Below, piece by piece: positions 1 to 8,846 of a stretch of DNA of 30,222 bases. The position numbers and the translations under genes were made by a program. The notes under the pieces were generated by a model. That model was given only the letters and a program-made list of their open reading frames with translations, ran no database searches and was not told the DNA's origin. The stretch's first letter is position 1. Every line of letters starts with the position of its first letter. The stretch is from a virus: positions 1-30,222 of the IMG/VR virus record IMGVR_UViG_3300048687_000056. One strand, given 5' to 3'.

Positions 1-1
1 C

Positions 2-445
2 AAGGTGTATGAGCTCAACAGTGGCTATACTCTAGGCGATGACATTACCCCAATAACTTTTAGCGTCATTACCAAGAACTTTAACCCATTCATTGAGGAT
101 GGTGAGTTGTGCAGGTTTGGCTATGTGGATCTGTTTATCTCTGCCGAAGAACAGTCTACCTTACGAGTGCAGTTCTATTTAAACGATCAGCTCTATATAG
201 ACAGTAACGACGAGCCAGCAGGATATTACCAAGAGTCAGTCATAACGCTTAATCCTAAAGACGCTATGAGTCCTACCACCAATCAGGTCAAGGTTTGGAA
301 ACGCATCTATGTAGGAGCCGTAGGAAAGACACACACGATACGGTTTTATCAAAAAGAGTCAGACCTCGAAGGCAACCCAGATCAGCCTATATACATACAT
401 GCGATGGTGTTATATATGAAACCAGCAGGGAGGATATATAACTGA
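2..445 (+). CDS. C-terminal end of a tail hub/nozzle-like structural protein (5' partial)
   Basis: The frame is open through the left edge, so only the C-terminal ~148 residues are present; the GTG at position 5 need not be the start. The residues are beta-rich with alternating hydrophobics (FGYVDLFISAEEQ, LRVQFYLND) and end in IHAMVLYMKPAGRIYN. This pattern is what I associate with the C-terminal barrel of podovirus tail hub or P22 gp10-type stabilisation proteins, but the match is by pattern only. It ends one base into the ATG of the next gene and leads a rightward block of virion genes, which supports a tail role. Any other beta-sandwich virion protein remains possible. Confidence 0.4.
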   Translation, partial: KVYELNSGYTLGDDITPITFSVITKNFNPFIEDGELCRFGYVDLFISAEEQSTLRVQFYLNDQLYIDSNDEPAGYYQESVITLNPKDAMSPTTNQVKVWKRIYVGAVGKTHTIRFYQKESDLEGNPDQPIYIHAMVLYMKPAGRIYN

Positions 446-906
446 TGGGCAAGCTACAACCTAATTTTAGCTGGCAGAAATACGAGGGGAAACCGGAAGA
501 CCAGAAGGAGCAGTTTCAGTTTCAGCTTCAGACGCAGCACATCATGGTAGCCAACGCTCTTAATACCACAATTGACGACCTGAGCTACTTTACCCGGGAG
601 AGACAGACAGGGTTTTCGTGGGTGGATAACAGGCCGATTTGGACAAAAACACTGATTAGCACGGTTGCATCCTCACCTATAGATCATGGGATTACAGGGA
701 TCAAGAAGGTTATAGAGTTAACAGGGTCAGCACAAAACGGAGATCCATTAGCAGGTTTTGCAGTGCCATTGCCTTACTTAGACACGACCACGCTGGCCAA
801 TGGGATCTCACTTGCTATGGACTTAACAAAAATATACTTAACTAACCCGGGTGGTACATTAGGTGCTTTTGTGTGCAGTGTAACAATTTATTATACAAAG
901 ATTTGA
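445..906 (+). CDS. Tail/fibre-associated structural protein with WVDNRPIW-type domain
   Basis: 153 residues. The N-terminal third is charged and helical (about residues 1-45, with a Q/F-rich run around 20-32). The rest is beta-rich and starts with FSWVDNRPIWTKTL at about residues 57-70. A [FW]-x-DGKPIYRK-like strand followed by a small beta-sandwich is a recurring domain in phage tail fibre, baseplate and neck proteins (family knowledge). The protein ends in SVTIYYTKI, typical for that fold. The ATG overlaps the previous stop, so the two are probably translated together. The exact part of the virion cannot be stated. Confidence 0.5.
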   Translation: MGKLQPNFSWQKYEGKPEDQKEQFQFQLQTQHIMVANALNTTIDDLSYFTRERQTGFSWVDNRPIWTKTLISTVASSPIDHGITGIKKVIELTGSAQNGDPLAGFAVPLPYLDTTTLANGISLAMDLTKIYLTNPGGTLGAFVCSVTIYYTKI

Positions 907-913
907 GGTCATC

Positions 914-1414
914 ATGCCTAAGTTAAATGAGTTTCTTTTCGGTACTAAAGACAAGATAAAAAAAGCATCTACAATGACTCCCGAGCAAGAGCAGCTGATG
1001 AAGTTGATTAGCGAGGGATTGACTAGCGGATCCGGTCCCTTGGCAGATTTGTTTGGAGACTTTAATGAGCAGGACTTTCAAAAGGGAGTGTCGGATCCAG
1101 CACTAGAAGAGTTTAAGAAGAAGACGCTACCGATGCTACAAGAGAAGTTTATAGCAGGGAATCAGACTCTAGGCTCGGGTATGCAAAACGCTCAGGCAGG
1201 GGCAGCTACGGACTTACAAGCACAGTTAGCAAAGCTCCTCTATGAAGCTAAACAAGGACATAAACAGAATAAATTGTCTGGTATGCAAACTCTCATGAAC
1301 ACTAAAGGTTTCGAGAATATCTATAAAAAAGGTAGCAAAGGTGCGGTGCAAGGCTTTGTCGAAGGGGTAGGCGAGGGAGTAGGCAAGGCAGCAGGCGCAG
1401 CAATAGCGGGGTAA
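914..1414 (+). CDS. Putative small DNA-ejection (internal virion) protein
   Basis: 166 residues. Helical, polar N-terminus with a TPEQEQLMKLI segment (about residues 22-32), Gln/Ala-rich centre, and a glycine-zipper C-terminus (about 141-166, GAVQGFVEGVGEGVGKAAGA). Such an amphipathic Gly/Ala tail suits insertion into a membrane and is seen in podovirus ejection proteins such as P22 gp7 and T7 gp14. It lies just before two larger helical proteins, matching the usual trio of ejection proteins. The start has a GAGGTCATC leader. Function is inferred from order and composition, not from a catalytic motif. Confidence 0.45.
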   Translation: MPKLNEFLFGTKDKIKKASTMTPEQEQLMKLISEGLTSGSGPLADLFGDFNEQDFQKGVSDPALEEFKKKTLPMLQEKFIAGNQTLGSGMQNAQAGAATDLQAQLAKLLYEAKQGHKQNKLSGMQTLMNTKGFENIYKKGSKGAVQGFVEGVGEGVGKAAGAAIAG

Positions 1415-1417
1415 CAA

Positions 1418-2434
1418 ATGGTGCAAGTAGTAGAATCAAGTAACGATTGGGCTGACGCTTTTCGCAAGATAGGCGGTGGAGTGTCGCAGGGATACACGCA
1501 GAGATCGGATGAAAATGCTGTCCAGAAAGCGGTTAGTGATTTAGGGCCAAACGCTTCTGCAAGGGACATACTCAATGCTCTGACTAACACAAAGACATAT
1601 TCGCCAGAAGCCAAGCAGAAGGCATTGCAGAACTATATGGGTGTAGAGAAGTTTGAGGAAGCAAAGAAAGAAGCGGCATCTAAACAGCAAGAGAGACAAG
1701 TGCAGGCGGTAAGAGAAGCTGCGGAGAAACAAAAGAAAGAGACAACAGAAAGAGCTAATGTTAAGTCTATTGTGAGCCAACTTGAAAGCATATCTCCTGA
1801 GCAGAAAGAAGAGTTTGGCAATACATTATCTCAAAAGACTGCCGAAGAGATGCTAAAGAATGAATGGAAGGCCAAGACAGCAGGACAGAAACCAGATGAT
1901 TTTGACAAGAGATTACAGACAGCACAAGCCGATGAATATGTCAAACTATCAGATTATATACCTAAGCTCGATTCTACTCTTGGTGATATCGCATATGTAC
2001 GGCAACTATCTGATAATTTTGGAGTAGGTGGAAGACTAGCGAACATGGTGGGATTATCTAAAGATGCGGCTGAGATGGAGAGTGTCGCATTTACTTTGAT
2101 AGATCCGATTGTAAAGATATTCAACCCATCCGGTCCTATTGCTCAACAGAAACTAAAAACAATCCAAGACAAGTATGCAATAAAAGCGACTGATTTCCAA
2201 GCTGTAAGAGATGCTAAATTGAATGCTCTAGAGAGGTTTGCAAAGCAGGCCAAAGCTAGAGCACAACAAAAGATGGACTTAATCAAGAAATACAAAGGTT
2301 TAGTGCCTAAAGAAGAGAGTGATAGATTTGATAAAGAGTCGGAAACAATAGCGGATGTGATGATTGATTATGATTTAGTAGGAGAAGAAGTTAAAGCTGA
2401 AAGACCTCCATTAGACTCATTTCGTAAAGGATAA
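1418..2434 (+). CDS. Putative DNA-ejection protein, coiled-coil
   Basis: 338 residues, almost entirely helical and rich in Lys, Glu, Gln and Ala. Residues about 75-130 form a strong coiled coil (KFEEAKKEAASKQQERQ, then AAEKQKKETTERAN). A short hydrophobic, glycine-containing patch (about 195-235) could touch membrane. It sits three bases after the preceding ejection-like gene and two bases before a giant helical protein, the order expected for the P22 gp7/gp20/gp16 or T7 gp14/15/16 group. No enzymatic motif is visible. The assignment to ejection is an inference from position, length and composition. Confidence 0.45.
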   Translation: MVQVVESSNDWADAFRKIGGGVSQGYTQRSDENAVQKAVSDLGPNASARDILNALTNTKTYSPEAKQKALQNYMGVEKFEEAKKEAASKQQERQVQAVREAAEKQKKETTERANVKSIVSQLESISPEQKEEFGNTLSQKTAEEMLKNEWKAKTAGQKPDDFDKRLQTAQADEYVKLSDYIPKLDSTLGDIAYVRQLSDNFGVGGRLANMVGLSKDAAEMESVAFTLIDPIVKIFNPSGPIAQQKLKTIQDKYAIKATDFQAVRDAKLNALERFAKQAKARAQQKMDLIKKYKGLVPKEESDRFDKESETIADVMIDYDLVGEEVKAERPPLDSFRKG

Positions 2435-2436
2435 AC

Positions 2437-5403
2437 ATGGCTAGTTTTGATTATAAAGCAGCACAGAAAGCAGGGTACTCAGAGGGCGAAATACTGGACT
2501 ACCTAGAGAAAGATTATCCTGATTTTGATGTAAAGAAAGCTAGGCAGGCTGGGTATTCGTTGGATGAGATCGGAAGCCACTTGAATCCTTCTAAGAAAGT
2601 AAAAGGCTATGATATTGATCCAAAGCTAGCAAGTGAGTATCCAGAAGAGACTATAGAACTCTATCCACACCTATTCAAGAAAAAACCTGCGAGAGATGAG
2701 AAAGCAATAAAAGAGAGACTAACCCTAGACGTACCTGCTGAGATGGTGAAAAAGGCTGTCGAAGAGAACCCAGACCTTGCAGGATACGAACCAGACTTTG
2801 CAGAGTCACAAGAAAGAATGATGGAAAGAGGCTTCGCAGAAAGGGGGCGAGGAATCTACTCTGGCTTTACGTTTGGTGCGTCTGAATCTCTCCCGGGCCT
2901 TGAAACATCTGAGGGAGAGGCTGCCATAACAGGAAAGATGATTGGCTCGTTCTTGCCTTTGTCTAAGATGATTGGGGTGATTGAAGGTCCAGTAATGACG
3001 CTTGCTACCAAAAGCCCGGTGTTTCAGAGACAGATCGCTTCCCTGCTTACCATGTTTGGAGTAGGCTCGGCAGACAAAGCTATTAACACTGTGCTAGAGA
3101 AAGGCGAAACACCCTCTGTAGACGAAGTGCTGGAACATGGAACTGCTTGGGCTGCCTTGGATGCTGTGCTTATGACTCTGGGCGCTACAGGGAGATTTGC
3201 TAAGTCCTTGCTATCCAAGTCGACAGAAACAGGACTATCAAGAACTCAGCTCGTCAATGAAGTAACCAGACAGTTAGAGGAATCTGGCGTGGACATGACT
3301 AATCCCGAGGCTGTGGGTAACAAGGCGTTCGAGATTCTAGATCAAATGGTTGCACAAGAAGAACAGTTAGCAGCCTTAGCAGTGAAGAAAGAGGCAGAGA
3401 GAGCGGCAGCGGAGAAGACAGAGAGGATTGCGGCAGGGAAAACAAGTCCGTTGGCAGGCAAATCACCTTTCGAGGGGGGAGCTCCTGAGCCTAAGCCGAC
3501 TGTAAGCCCGATGGAAGAGACAATAAAAGAGACAGAAGGTGTCGCAAAAGAAGCTATCAAAGAAGAGGTTATCACTCCCAAAGACCTAAAAACACGCAAG
3601 GTTAGTGACGAAGCAATCAATAGACTAACCACAGAGGTCAGAATCTTGTCCGAGGCTCATCAACCGGGCGAAGTAAACCTATCGAAAGAGGTAGAGAAGC
3701 TAGAGGAAACCACAGTACAGAACAAGCTAGAGAAGTCTGGAGAAAGAGCGCTTACTGAGGAAGATCTGGGTGCTGCGGTAAAACAGGATATTGAGACAGG
3801 ACTAGAAGCGGCAAAGGATGAATACAGGCCACTATACGACCAAGCAGAGAAAGCGGCAAAGAAGATACTACACAAGCCCAAAGGAACTGCGAAAGAGACT
3901 GGTAACAAGCTAAAGAAGATGAGCAAGCTAAAGACCAAGCCTGAAGGGTACGGATCAGTGCTGCAAAAGTTTGAGGATGTGTTGGAGGACGTTGGATATA
4001 AGGTTCAGAGAGACGAAGAAGGAGCTATAGAACATATCCTTGCTGAGAAGCCTGTGCTTGTGTCTGATAGCATAGAACTAGCCCGTAGACTGAACGAGAT
4101 CATCAACTTTGAAGCGGTTGAACCCACAGTGAAGGATGCTCTAAGAAGTGTGGTAAGAGCTCTGAAGAGAGACATACGCAAGGGGTTAAGCAGGGATCCC
4201 GATGCTTTAGCAGCCTTTGAACTCGCAGAAAAAGCCCATGCAGCAACAGCGAAACGGTTCAGCAAGGACAGCATACTACGGATCAGAGGCCAACAAGCAG
4301 AGGAAAAGATCGCTAAGATGGCACAGTCTCCTAGCACTTTCCGAGACTTAAAAGACGTTCTATCACCTAAACAAATGGCACAGGTAGAGAGAGAGCTTCT
4401 AGAGAGAATGAACAAGCAGAACTACGAGCAGGCAAAGAAGACACTAAGAGAGTTTGAGAAGCACATATCTGACAAGAACAAGAAGCTGGCAAGAGAGATC
4501 GTAGAAGCCAAGAACCCACAAAACACCCTAGGCAGGAAGAAGATCATACAAGAAGGGATCCTAGAGGATGTAAGTAATGCCTTCACAACGGGACAGAGGC
4601 CAAAGAAGACGTTAGATCTCTGGAAGACAACCAAGGGGCAGAAACTCGTCAAAGAGGCTTTTCACAACAGTCCGAACTGGCCGAAAGTAAAGAGCTATCT
4701 AGAGAAACAATCCTTTAACGACATGGTAGAATCAGTACTGAATAAAAACGGAAGGTTGGATGTAGAGAAGTTCAAGAAGTTTATGAAAGATCCTGCAAAT
4801 GTGAACAATATCGAGGCACTGGGAGGCGAAGAGGCAGTGGACTTCTTTCTTCAACTGGACTCCAAAGTAGCTCAAATGGAACGCAACTCTACAGCTCTAC
4901 TAGAAAAGTTCCCCAAAGATGAGACAGCACTTAGAGGCAAGGAGATTCTACGCAAGGGAAGGGAGCGTGTTGAACAGAGGGCGAGAGAAGCAGAAGAAGC
5001 GATAGAGGCCAAAAAGAAGCCAGCCAAAGTAGGAGAAAGAGCGCTCAAAGAACAGAGGGCGAGGAAGGAAGAAAGTACCGGAGAGATTGGCGATAGGATA
5101 CTGGAAAGAATGGTGCAAAAAGACTTCCCGATTCTCTCAAAGGCGAAGAAGTGGAAAGAGTGGTTTGCTGAGACTATGGGACTGACACCTAGAGGAGCGT
5201 TGAGCGTGTTTAGTCTGATGAAGTTTGGCATACCTAATACTGTCGCAACACTCATAGGATACAAGATCTTTAATACGATGGCTACCAGTCCTAGAGTACG
5301 CAAGGCATTTTTAGAAGCAGCCAAGCACCACACCGACCCACTAAAGTTTATGATAGCGATGGAGAGACTTGGCGAAGCAATAGACGAAGCAGAAGAGAAA
5401 TAA
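2437..5403 (+). CDS. Large (988 aa) internal virion / DNA-ejection protein
   Basis: The longest gene in the window. The N-terminus holds two copies of an AGYS-x2-EI-x2-(Y/H)L motif (about residues 11-23 and 36-47), a helical repeat common in phage structural proteins. A hydrophobic Gly-rich segment follows (about 160-250), then a very long charged helical region (about 260-900) rich in Lys/Glu, and a second hydrophobic stretch near the C-terminus (about 930-960, GALSVFSLMKFGIP). Length and layout match large podovirus ejection proteins that form a trans-envelope conduit. I could not see a lysozyme or transglycosylase active site, unlike T7 gp16. It is the last of three consecutive helical proteins, so it is probably the tip or core of the ejectosome. 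Confidence 0.5.
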   Translation: MASFDYKAAQKAGYSEGEILDYLEKDYPDFDVKKARQAGYSLDEIGSHLNPSKKVKGYDIDPKLASEYPEETIELYPHLFKKKPARDEKAIKERLTLDVPAEMVKKAVEENPDLAGYEPDFAESQERMMERGFAERGRGIYSGFTFGASESLPGLETSEGEAAITGKMIGSFLPLSKMIGVIEGPVMTLATKSPVFQRQIASLLTMFGVGSADKAINTVLEKGETPSVDEVLEHGTAWAALDAVLMTLGATGRFAKSLLSKSTETGLSRTQLVNEVTRQLEESGVDMTNPEAVGNKAFEILDQMVAQEEQLAALAVKKEAERAAAEKTERIAAGKTSPLAGKSPFEGGAPEPKPTVSPMEETIKETEGVAKEAIKEEVITPKDLKTRKVSDEAINRLTTEVRILSEAHQPGEVNLSKEVEKLEETTVQNKLEKSGERALTEEDLGAAVKQDIETGLEAAKDEYRPLYDQAEKAAKKILHKPKGTAKETGNKLKKMSKLKTKPEGYGSVLQKFEDVLEDVGYKVQRDEEGAIEHILAEKPVLVSDSIELARRLNEIINFEAVEPTVKDALRSVVRALKRDIRKGLSRDPDALAAFELAEKAHAATAKRFSKDSILRIRGQQAEEKIAKMAQSPSTFRDLKDVLSPKQMAQVERELLERMNKQNYEQAKKTLREFEKHISDKNKKLAREIVEAKNPQNTLGRKKIIQEGILEDVSNAFTTGQRPKKTLDLWKTTKGQKLVKEAFHNSPNWPKVKSYLEKQSFNDMVESVLNKNGRLDVEKFKKFMKDPANVNNIEALGGEEAVDFFLQLDSKVAQMERNSTALLEKFPKDETALRGKEILRKGRERVEQRAREAEEAIEAKKKPAKVGERALKEQRARKEESTGEIGDRILERMVQKDFPILSKAKKWKEWFAETMGLTPRGALSVFSLMKFGIPNTVATLIGYKIFNTMATSPRVRKAFLEAAKHHTDPLKFMIAMERLGEAIDEAEEK

Positions 5404-5420
5404 ACAACAAAGGAGACAAC

Positions 5421-5957
5421 ATGGGCTTATTTACCAACCCTTTAGGACATGCAGGCTACCCACCAAAAGTAACAGGCACACCAAAGACGCAACCCTCCGC
5501 AGTCAGGGCAGCCACAGCAGCAGAAGTGTTAGCAGGGGTACGAGATGATTGCTACATTGCCCCTGCGACAAAGACCTCTATCACCACTACAGCAGCAGAC
5601 TTTGCCTCTCCTCCAGCAACAGGCTTTGGCAACATAACTCCTAGACCTGTAGCAACGACTCAAATTACAATGACAGAGGGAGCAAACATCATAGGCGGCA
5701 CTGTTGTAGGTACAAAGATCGGTACTTCACCACAGCAAAAGTTCGGCTTCTTCGGTTCCACTCCAGTAGCAAGACAAGCTCAACCAACTATCATCAATAA
5801 CGTAGCTGCCGGGGGAGTCACAGGAACAATAGCTAACTACACAAACATGAACACTTACTCAGTAGACGCACCTGCAATACGCAATGACATCTACCAGCTT
5901 GCTCATGGCTTACAAGGGTGTATTGCTGCACTAAAAACATACGGCCTACTAGGGTAA
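5421..5957 (+). CDS. Tail fibre/appendage-type protein (IGTSPQQKFGFFG motif)
   Basis: 178 residues, rich in Ala, Thr and Gly with little charge. It carries two strings common in phage fibre and appendage proteins: ATAAEVLAGVRDDCYIAPAT (about 29-48) and KIGTSPQQKFGFFGSTPV (about 95-112). The second is a short motif seen in many phage and virus tail or surface proteins, often near a trimerisation region. The C-terminal helix (about 150-178) is mildly hydrophobic. An AAAGGAGACAAC leader gives a strong ribosome binding site. It opens the adhesin part of the structural block. Confidence 0.5.
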   Translation: MGLFTNPLGHAGYPPKVTGTPKTQPSAVRAATAAEVLAGVRDDCYIAPATKTSITTTAADFASPPATGFGNITPRPVATTQITMTEGANIIGGTVVGTKIGTSPQQKFGFFGSTPVARQAQPTIINNVAAGGVTGTIANYTNMNTYSVDAPAIRNDIYQLAHGLQGCIAALKTYGLLG

Positions 5958-5969
5958 TAAGGAGGTTTT

Positions 5970-6308
5970 ATGGCAGTAGCAAGAGCAGATTCACTCCGGT
6001 CTGTAGCGTTCGGGACTATAACGAATGCCTATACAGTACTAGGAGCTATTCTATCACACACTTGGAGGATGTTTAAGATCACAAACACTACCAATGCCAA
6101 CATGTTAATTAGCTTTGACGGCACGACTGATAACCTCATTGTTCCGGCAGGTAGTTTTACTCTTTACGATCTATCAACTAACGCACCTCCTTTGTCAGAG
6201 GTGGATAACTTGGTACTAGGAATCAACACGCAGTTCTACCTAAAATATTCTACTGCTCCTACATCCGGGTCAGTGTATCTCGAAGGTATTTATGCGAAGG
6301 GGGATTAG
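5970..6308 (+). CDS. Small beta-sandwich virion protein
   Basis: 112 residues. The core ITNTTNANMLISFDG, then LIVPAGSFTLYDLSTN and FYLKYSTAPTSGSVYLEGIYAKGD, is a compact beta-sandwich pattern that recurs in phage structural proteins located next to tail fibres. The leader TAAGGAGGTTTT directly before ATGG is identical to the leader of the gene at 7074, a sign of shared expression or duplication of the 5' signal. The product is likely a decoration or neck/tail accessory; the specific role is unknown. Confidence 0.5.
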   Translation: MAVARADSLRSVAFGTITNAYTVLGAILSHTWRMFKITNTTNANMLISFDGTTDNLIVPAGSFTLYDLSTNAPPLSEVDNLVLGINTQFYLKYSTAPTSGSVYLEGIYAKGD

Positions 6309-7064
6309 ATGAGTCAAGCAGGAAGTATCGGAGTAAGTAGCGGTGGGGGCGGTGCTGGAGGGATTACCAGTGTTGCATTGCAGGGCGGTGTTCTTTCGGT
6401 TGTCCCTACAGGAGCAGGAGTTCTTACCTTTAATAGCTCAGTAGTCCTGGCAGGAAGCACTCCATTACAAACCTTCGGAACTGGCCCAAATACAATGGAG
6501 ATTAGGGCACAGTTATCACAGGCTTTAGCCGCTAGTGATGCAACGAAAGTCGGGCTGGCTAACTTCAATTCAGCGGATTTTTCTGTAGATGCCAACGGTT
6601 TTGTTTCTGCCTCTCCTACAGGTGTTGGTAAAACTATTACAGGGGACTCTGGTGGGCCGCTACCCCCTTCTGGGAATAACTGGAGCATTTTAGGATTGTC
6701 AGGCTCTAAAGTCTCAGGTGCAGGAAGTACTTTAACCGTCAAAAGCCCACCATTTTCTCAAGTCGGAGCAACGGGAACAAGTGCTTTAAATAGTGGCGAG
6801 TTTGTTACAGCAGCAGTTACTAGGACACTCCCGGCTAGTGCAGGCTTGGACGATGGAGACCTTTTTATCTATGTACGTACAACAAACAATGCCTTGATTA
6901 TACAGTCTGTTGCCGCTCAAAAAATTAGGGTGGGAAATCAGCTTTCAGTAGCCGCTGGCACTCTTACAAGCACAGCGATAGGAGATTCTATTTCTCTAAG
7001 ATTTAATGCTGCGGACGGATTTTTTTACGCTGTCAGTGTGGTTGGAAACTGGACGATTTTATAA
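6309..7064 (+). CDS. Tail fibre-like protein, glycine-rich N-terminus
   Basis: 251 residues. A Ser/Gly-rich start (about 5-19) is followed by a low-complexity beta region. The string ATKVGLANFNSADFSVDANG (about 79-98) is typical of fibre shafts, and the C-terminal 110 residues form a beta-rich head with LPASAGLDDGDLFIYVRTT and RFNAADGFFYAVSVVGNWTIL. It begins directly after the stop of the preceding gene, so translation may be coupled. It is likely a receptor-binding or shaft component; the ligand cannot be read. Confidence 0.45.
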   Translation: MSQAGSIGVSSGGGGAGGITSVALQGGVLSVVPTGAGVLTFNSSVVLAGSTPLQTFGTGPNTMEIRAQLSQALAASDATKVGLANFNSADFSVDANGFVSASPTGVGKTITGDSGGPLPPSGNNWSILGLSGSKVSGAGSTLTVKSPPFSQVGATGTSALNSGEFVTAAVTRTLPASAGLDDGDLFIYVRTTNNALIIQSVAAQKIRVGNQLSVAAGTLTSTAIGDSISLRFNAADGFFYAVSVVGNWTIL

Positions 7065-7073
7065 GGAGGTTTT

Positions 7074-8111
7074 ATGGTATTCGCAAACGCAATCAATAGC
7101 AGCAATAACGATTTCGAACTTTTAACAGGCGCAAATCAGCTTGCTAATCGAGACAGGCTACTAGGTGGTTATACAGAAAATATTGGCATAACATATTCAG
7201 CAGGCACTTTTACGGTAAGAGCTGGTGATGGTAATGCCCTCTCTAGTACTAACCCAGGGTATGTCAATATACAATCTAAAGTGACTCCAGGTAAACAGAT
7301 AAAAATCGCCATTACAGCTAACCAGACTTTTACAGATGGAGCAGCAGGTGGTACTGACAATATGCGGTGGGGGCTAAGTACAGGCGTTAATGCTAGTGTG
7401 GATATGCCTTTTTTCCTTTATGCCGTTGTGGATGATACTGATACGTCAATAGCTTTCATGTTCTCAAGGATACCACACGCTTTTATATCCCCTATTTCAA
7501 CTAGAATCGGAAAAAGTGGAGCAGTGGTTAACGTAGGACAAGGGGATTTCTTTAGTTTAGCTAATATTACTGTCACTTCTTATGATGCTAATCCATGTCT
7601 ATGTATAGGAAGTTTTCGGATGCAATTTGTAGGTGCTACAGATAGTTGGACAGTCCAGACTATTACAAATCAAGATGGTGTTGGTATGTTTCAAGATGGC
7701 ATTGGATTTTTGTTTCCGAGAGGCCAATTTGGTGCTGCGGCAGGAAAGTATTATGCTGATAATGGAGGGACAGCACCTGACGATTCTTCTGGTAGTTATG
7801 TTTATATTATCGGTAAAAACGGACATTGTTTTTTATTTTTAGCCTTTCCCTCTATAACAACAGCAGGGGCAGCATCTGTTCAAACGAAATTAGCAATACC
7901 TTTTACGGCAGGAATTGGATCATTTATCATAACAGGTGTACAAATTGGTAGTGGTGTATACAGCAATTATTTAAGTGATATTGCCGCAGCATCAACGTTA
8001 ACAAACTCAACTATTTACATTAATTCTGTGGGATCGGGTCTATATACAAACGACATTTTTACAGTAGGATCGACACTAATATTTCAGGGATCTTATTACA
8101 TTACTAGATAG
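7074..8111 (+). CDS. Putative receptor-binding/tail fibre protein
   Basis: 345 residues, beta-rich, with low charge and many Gly, Ser, Thr and aromatic residues. No recognised catalytic motif, no collagen or leucine repeats. The position as the last virion gene of the rightward block, the strong TAAGGAGGTTTT leader and the composition suggest a fibre tip or adhesin. It ends eight bases inside the convergent gene at 8104. I do not recognise the family, so the assignment rests on context. Confidence 0.35.
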   Translation: MVFANAINSSNNDFELLTGANQLANRDRLLGGYTENIGITYSAGTFTVRAGDGNALSSTNPGYVNIQSKVTPGKQIKIAITANQTFTDGAAGGTDNMRWGLSTGVNASVDMPFFLYAVVDDTDTSIAFMFSRIPHAFISPISTRIGKSGAVVNVGQGDFFSLANITVTSYDANPCLCIGSFRMQFVGATDSWTVQTITNQDGVGMFQDGIGFLFPRGQFGAAAGKYYADNGGTAPDDSSGSYVYIIGKNGHCFLFLAFPSITTAGAASVQTKLAIPFTAGIGSFIITGVQIGSGVYSNYLSDIAAASTLTNSTIYINSVGSGLYTNDIFTVGSTLIFQGSYYITR

Positions 8112-8325
8112 ACTGAATCATTACGAATTTTATCTGTTCAAACGCTGATATTCTACCGTCAATATATTTCACTTCCTCAATAAGATATGGATTTTTCTCA
8201 GAGATCTGTCTCATCTGATAAAGATCATCAAGTGAAAAATCTATAAACTCTTTTGTCTTATCGCAGCGTGGACAAGCAACTAGAGTAGACATAGATAACG
8301 GTAGTAAAAAAAGTAGATATTTCAT
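8104..8325 (-). CDS. Small secreted protein, probable lipoprotein
   Basis: 73 residues. The N-terminus MKYLLFLLPLSMSTLVAC has a basic residue, a hydrophobic core and a lipobox-like LVAC, so Cys18 could be lipidated. A CPRC pair follows at 18-21, which could instead be a metal or thiol site. The rest is helical and charged. AGGAACTCT lies just upstream of the ATG. A phage-encoded lipoprotein next to fibre genes could alter the host surface or act in lysis; the sequence does not decide. Confidence 0.5.
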   Translation of the reverse strand: MKYLLFLLPLSMSTLVACPRCDKTKEFIDFSLDDLYQMRQISEKNPYLIEEVKYIDGRISAFEQIKFVMIQSI

Positions 8326-8357
8326 AGAGTTCCTGTTTACAATTTAAAGGATTTATT

Positions 8358-8498
8358 ATGCCACTTTCGAAAGGAAAAAGTAAAGAAGTTGTATCAAAAA
8401 ACATCAAAGAGCTACGACACTCCGGCTACCCAGAAAAGCAGAGTGTGGCCATAGCTCTTGACAAGGCACGCAAGTCTGGAGCCAAGAAGCCTAAGTGA
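8358..8498 (+). CDS. 46-aa basic phage microprotein
   Basis: Translation gives MPLSKGKSKEVVSKNIKEL, a middle HSGYPEKQSVAIALDKAR, and a basic tail ending GAKKPK. I recognise this pattern (SKNIKE...G.P.KQAVAIAL.KA) as a widespread tiny protein of tailed phages with no firmly assigned role. AAAGGATTTATT provides the ribosome binding site. Its last eight bases overlap the convergent membrane protein gene. Strong family resemblance outweighs the short length. Confidence 0.75.
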   Translation: MPLSKGKSKEVVSKNIKELRHSGYPEKQSVAIALDKARKSGAKKPK

Positions 8499-8667
8499 CC
8501 GGGTAGTATGCTAGAGCCATTCCCCAGAGCACAGAAAACAGCATTGCAAATATAACCTCAGTAATTCCATGCGTTCCCTTTCTTGGCTCTCCGATTCTAG
8601 CTAGACCTACTCCCAACGAAATCAGTACCAAGACAAATTGAGTTGCTATCATCCAATAAATAAACAT
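8491..8667 (-). CDS. 58-aa two-helix membrane protein, candidate holin
   Basis: The peptide has two hydrophobic helices, about residues 3-22 (WMIATQFVLVLISLGVG) and 37-54 (VIFAMLFSVLWGMALA). They are joined by a short basic, polar turn (RIGEPRKGTHG). A two-helix hairpin of under 70 residues is a common holin form. The ATG overlaps the stop of the small lipoprotein gene (TGATG), so the two are coupled. No endolysin is recognisable nearby, so the holin call is tentative; a simple membrane accessory protein is the alternative. Confidence 0.5.
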   Translation of the reverse strand: MFIYWMIATQFVLVLISLGVGLARIGEPRKGTHGITEVIFAMLFSVLWGMALAYYPVT

Positions 8668-8846
8668 CAGCGCATATCCTTGTTTTTAACGTCCACATTT
8701 ATCAACACATCGGTATTCTTCTGAAACGCATCTCTATCTACTTTGACTGTGATGCAATCGTCTGTCGCTATGTCATCTACTGTTTTAAACAACTCCGGCA
8801 TAGCAGTACAGCTTGTTAGTATCAGAGCTAAAAAAACCTGCTTCAT
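8667..8846 (-). CDS. 59-aa lipoprotein, candidate lysis/spanin-like
   Basis: I start the protein at the second ATG because AGAGGAAGGACAA lies immediately before it; an upstream in-frame ATG at 8870 would add eight residues that spoil the signal. The N-terminus MKQVFLALILTSC is a short signal ending in lipobox LTSC, giving a lipidated Cys13. The mature part is short and polar. The gene overlaps the ERF stop (ATGA) and the membrane peptide start (TGATG). A small lipoprotein beside a two-helix membrane protein resembles an outer spanin plus holin arrangement, but a spanin normally has Pro-rich or coiled-coil content that is not clear here. Confidence 0.55.
   Translation of the reverse strand: MKQVFLALILTSCTAMPELFKTVDDIATDDCITVKVDRDAFQKNTDVLINVDVKNKDMR

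Noticed and set aside
2437-5403. Several long leftward frames (for example 3342-3632, 4005-4415, 4872-5333).
   Set aside because: They are antisense to one continuous 988-codon gene, lack ribosome binding sites, and have the Ser/Leu-rich composition of shadow frames.
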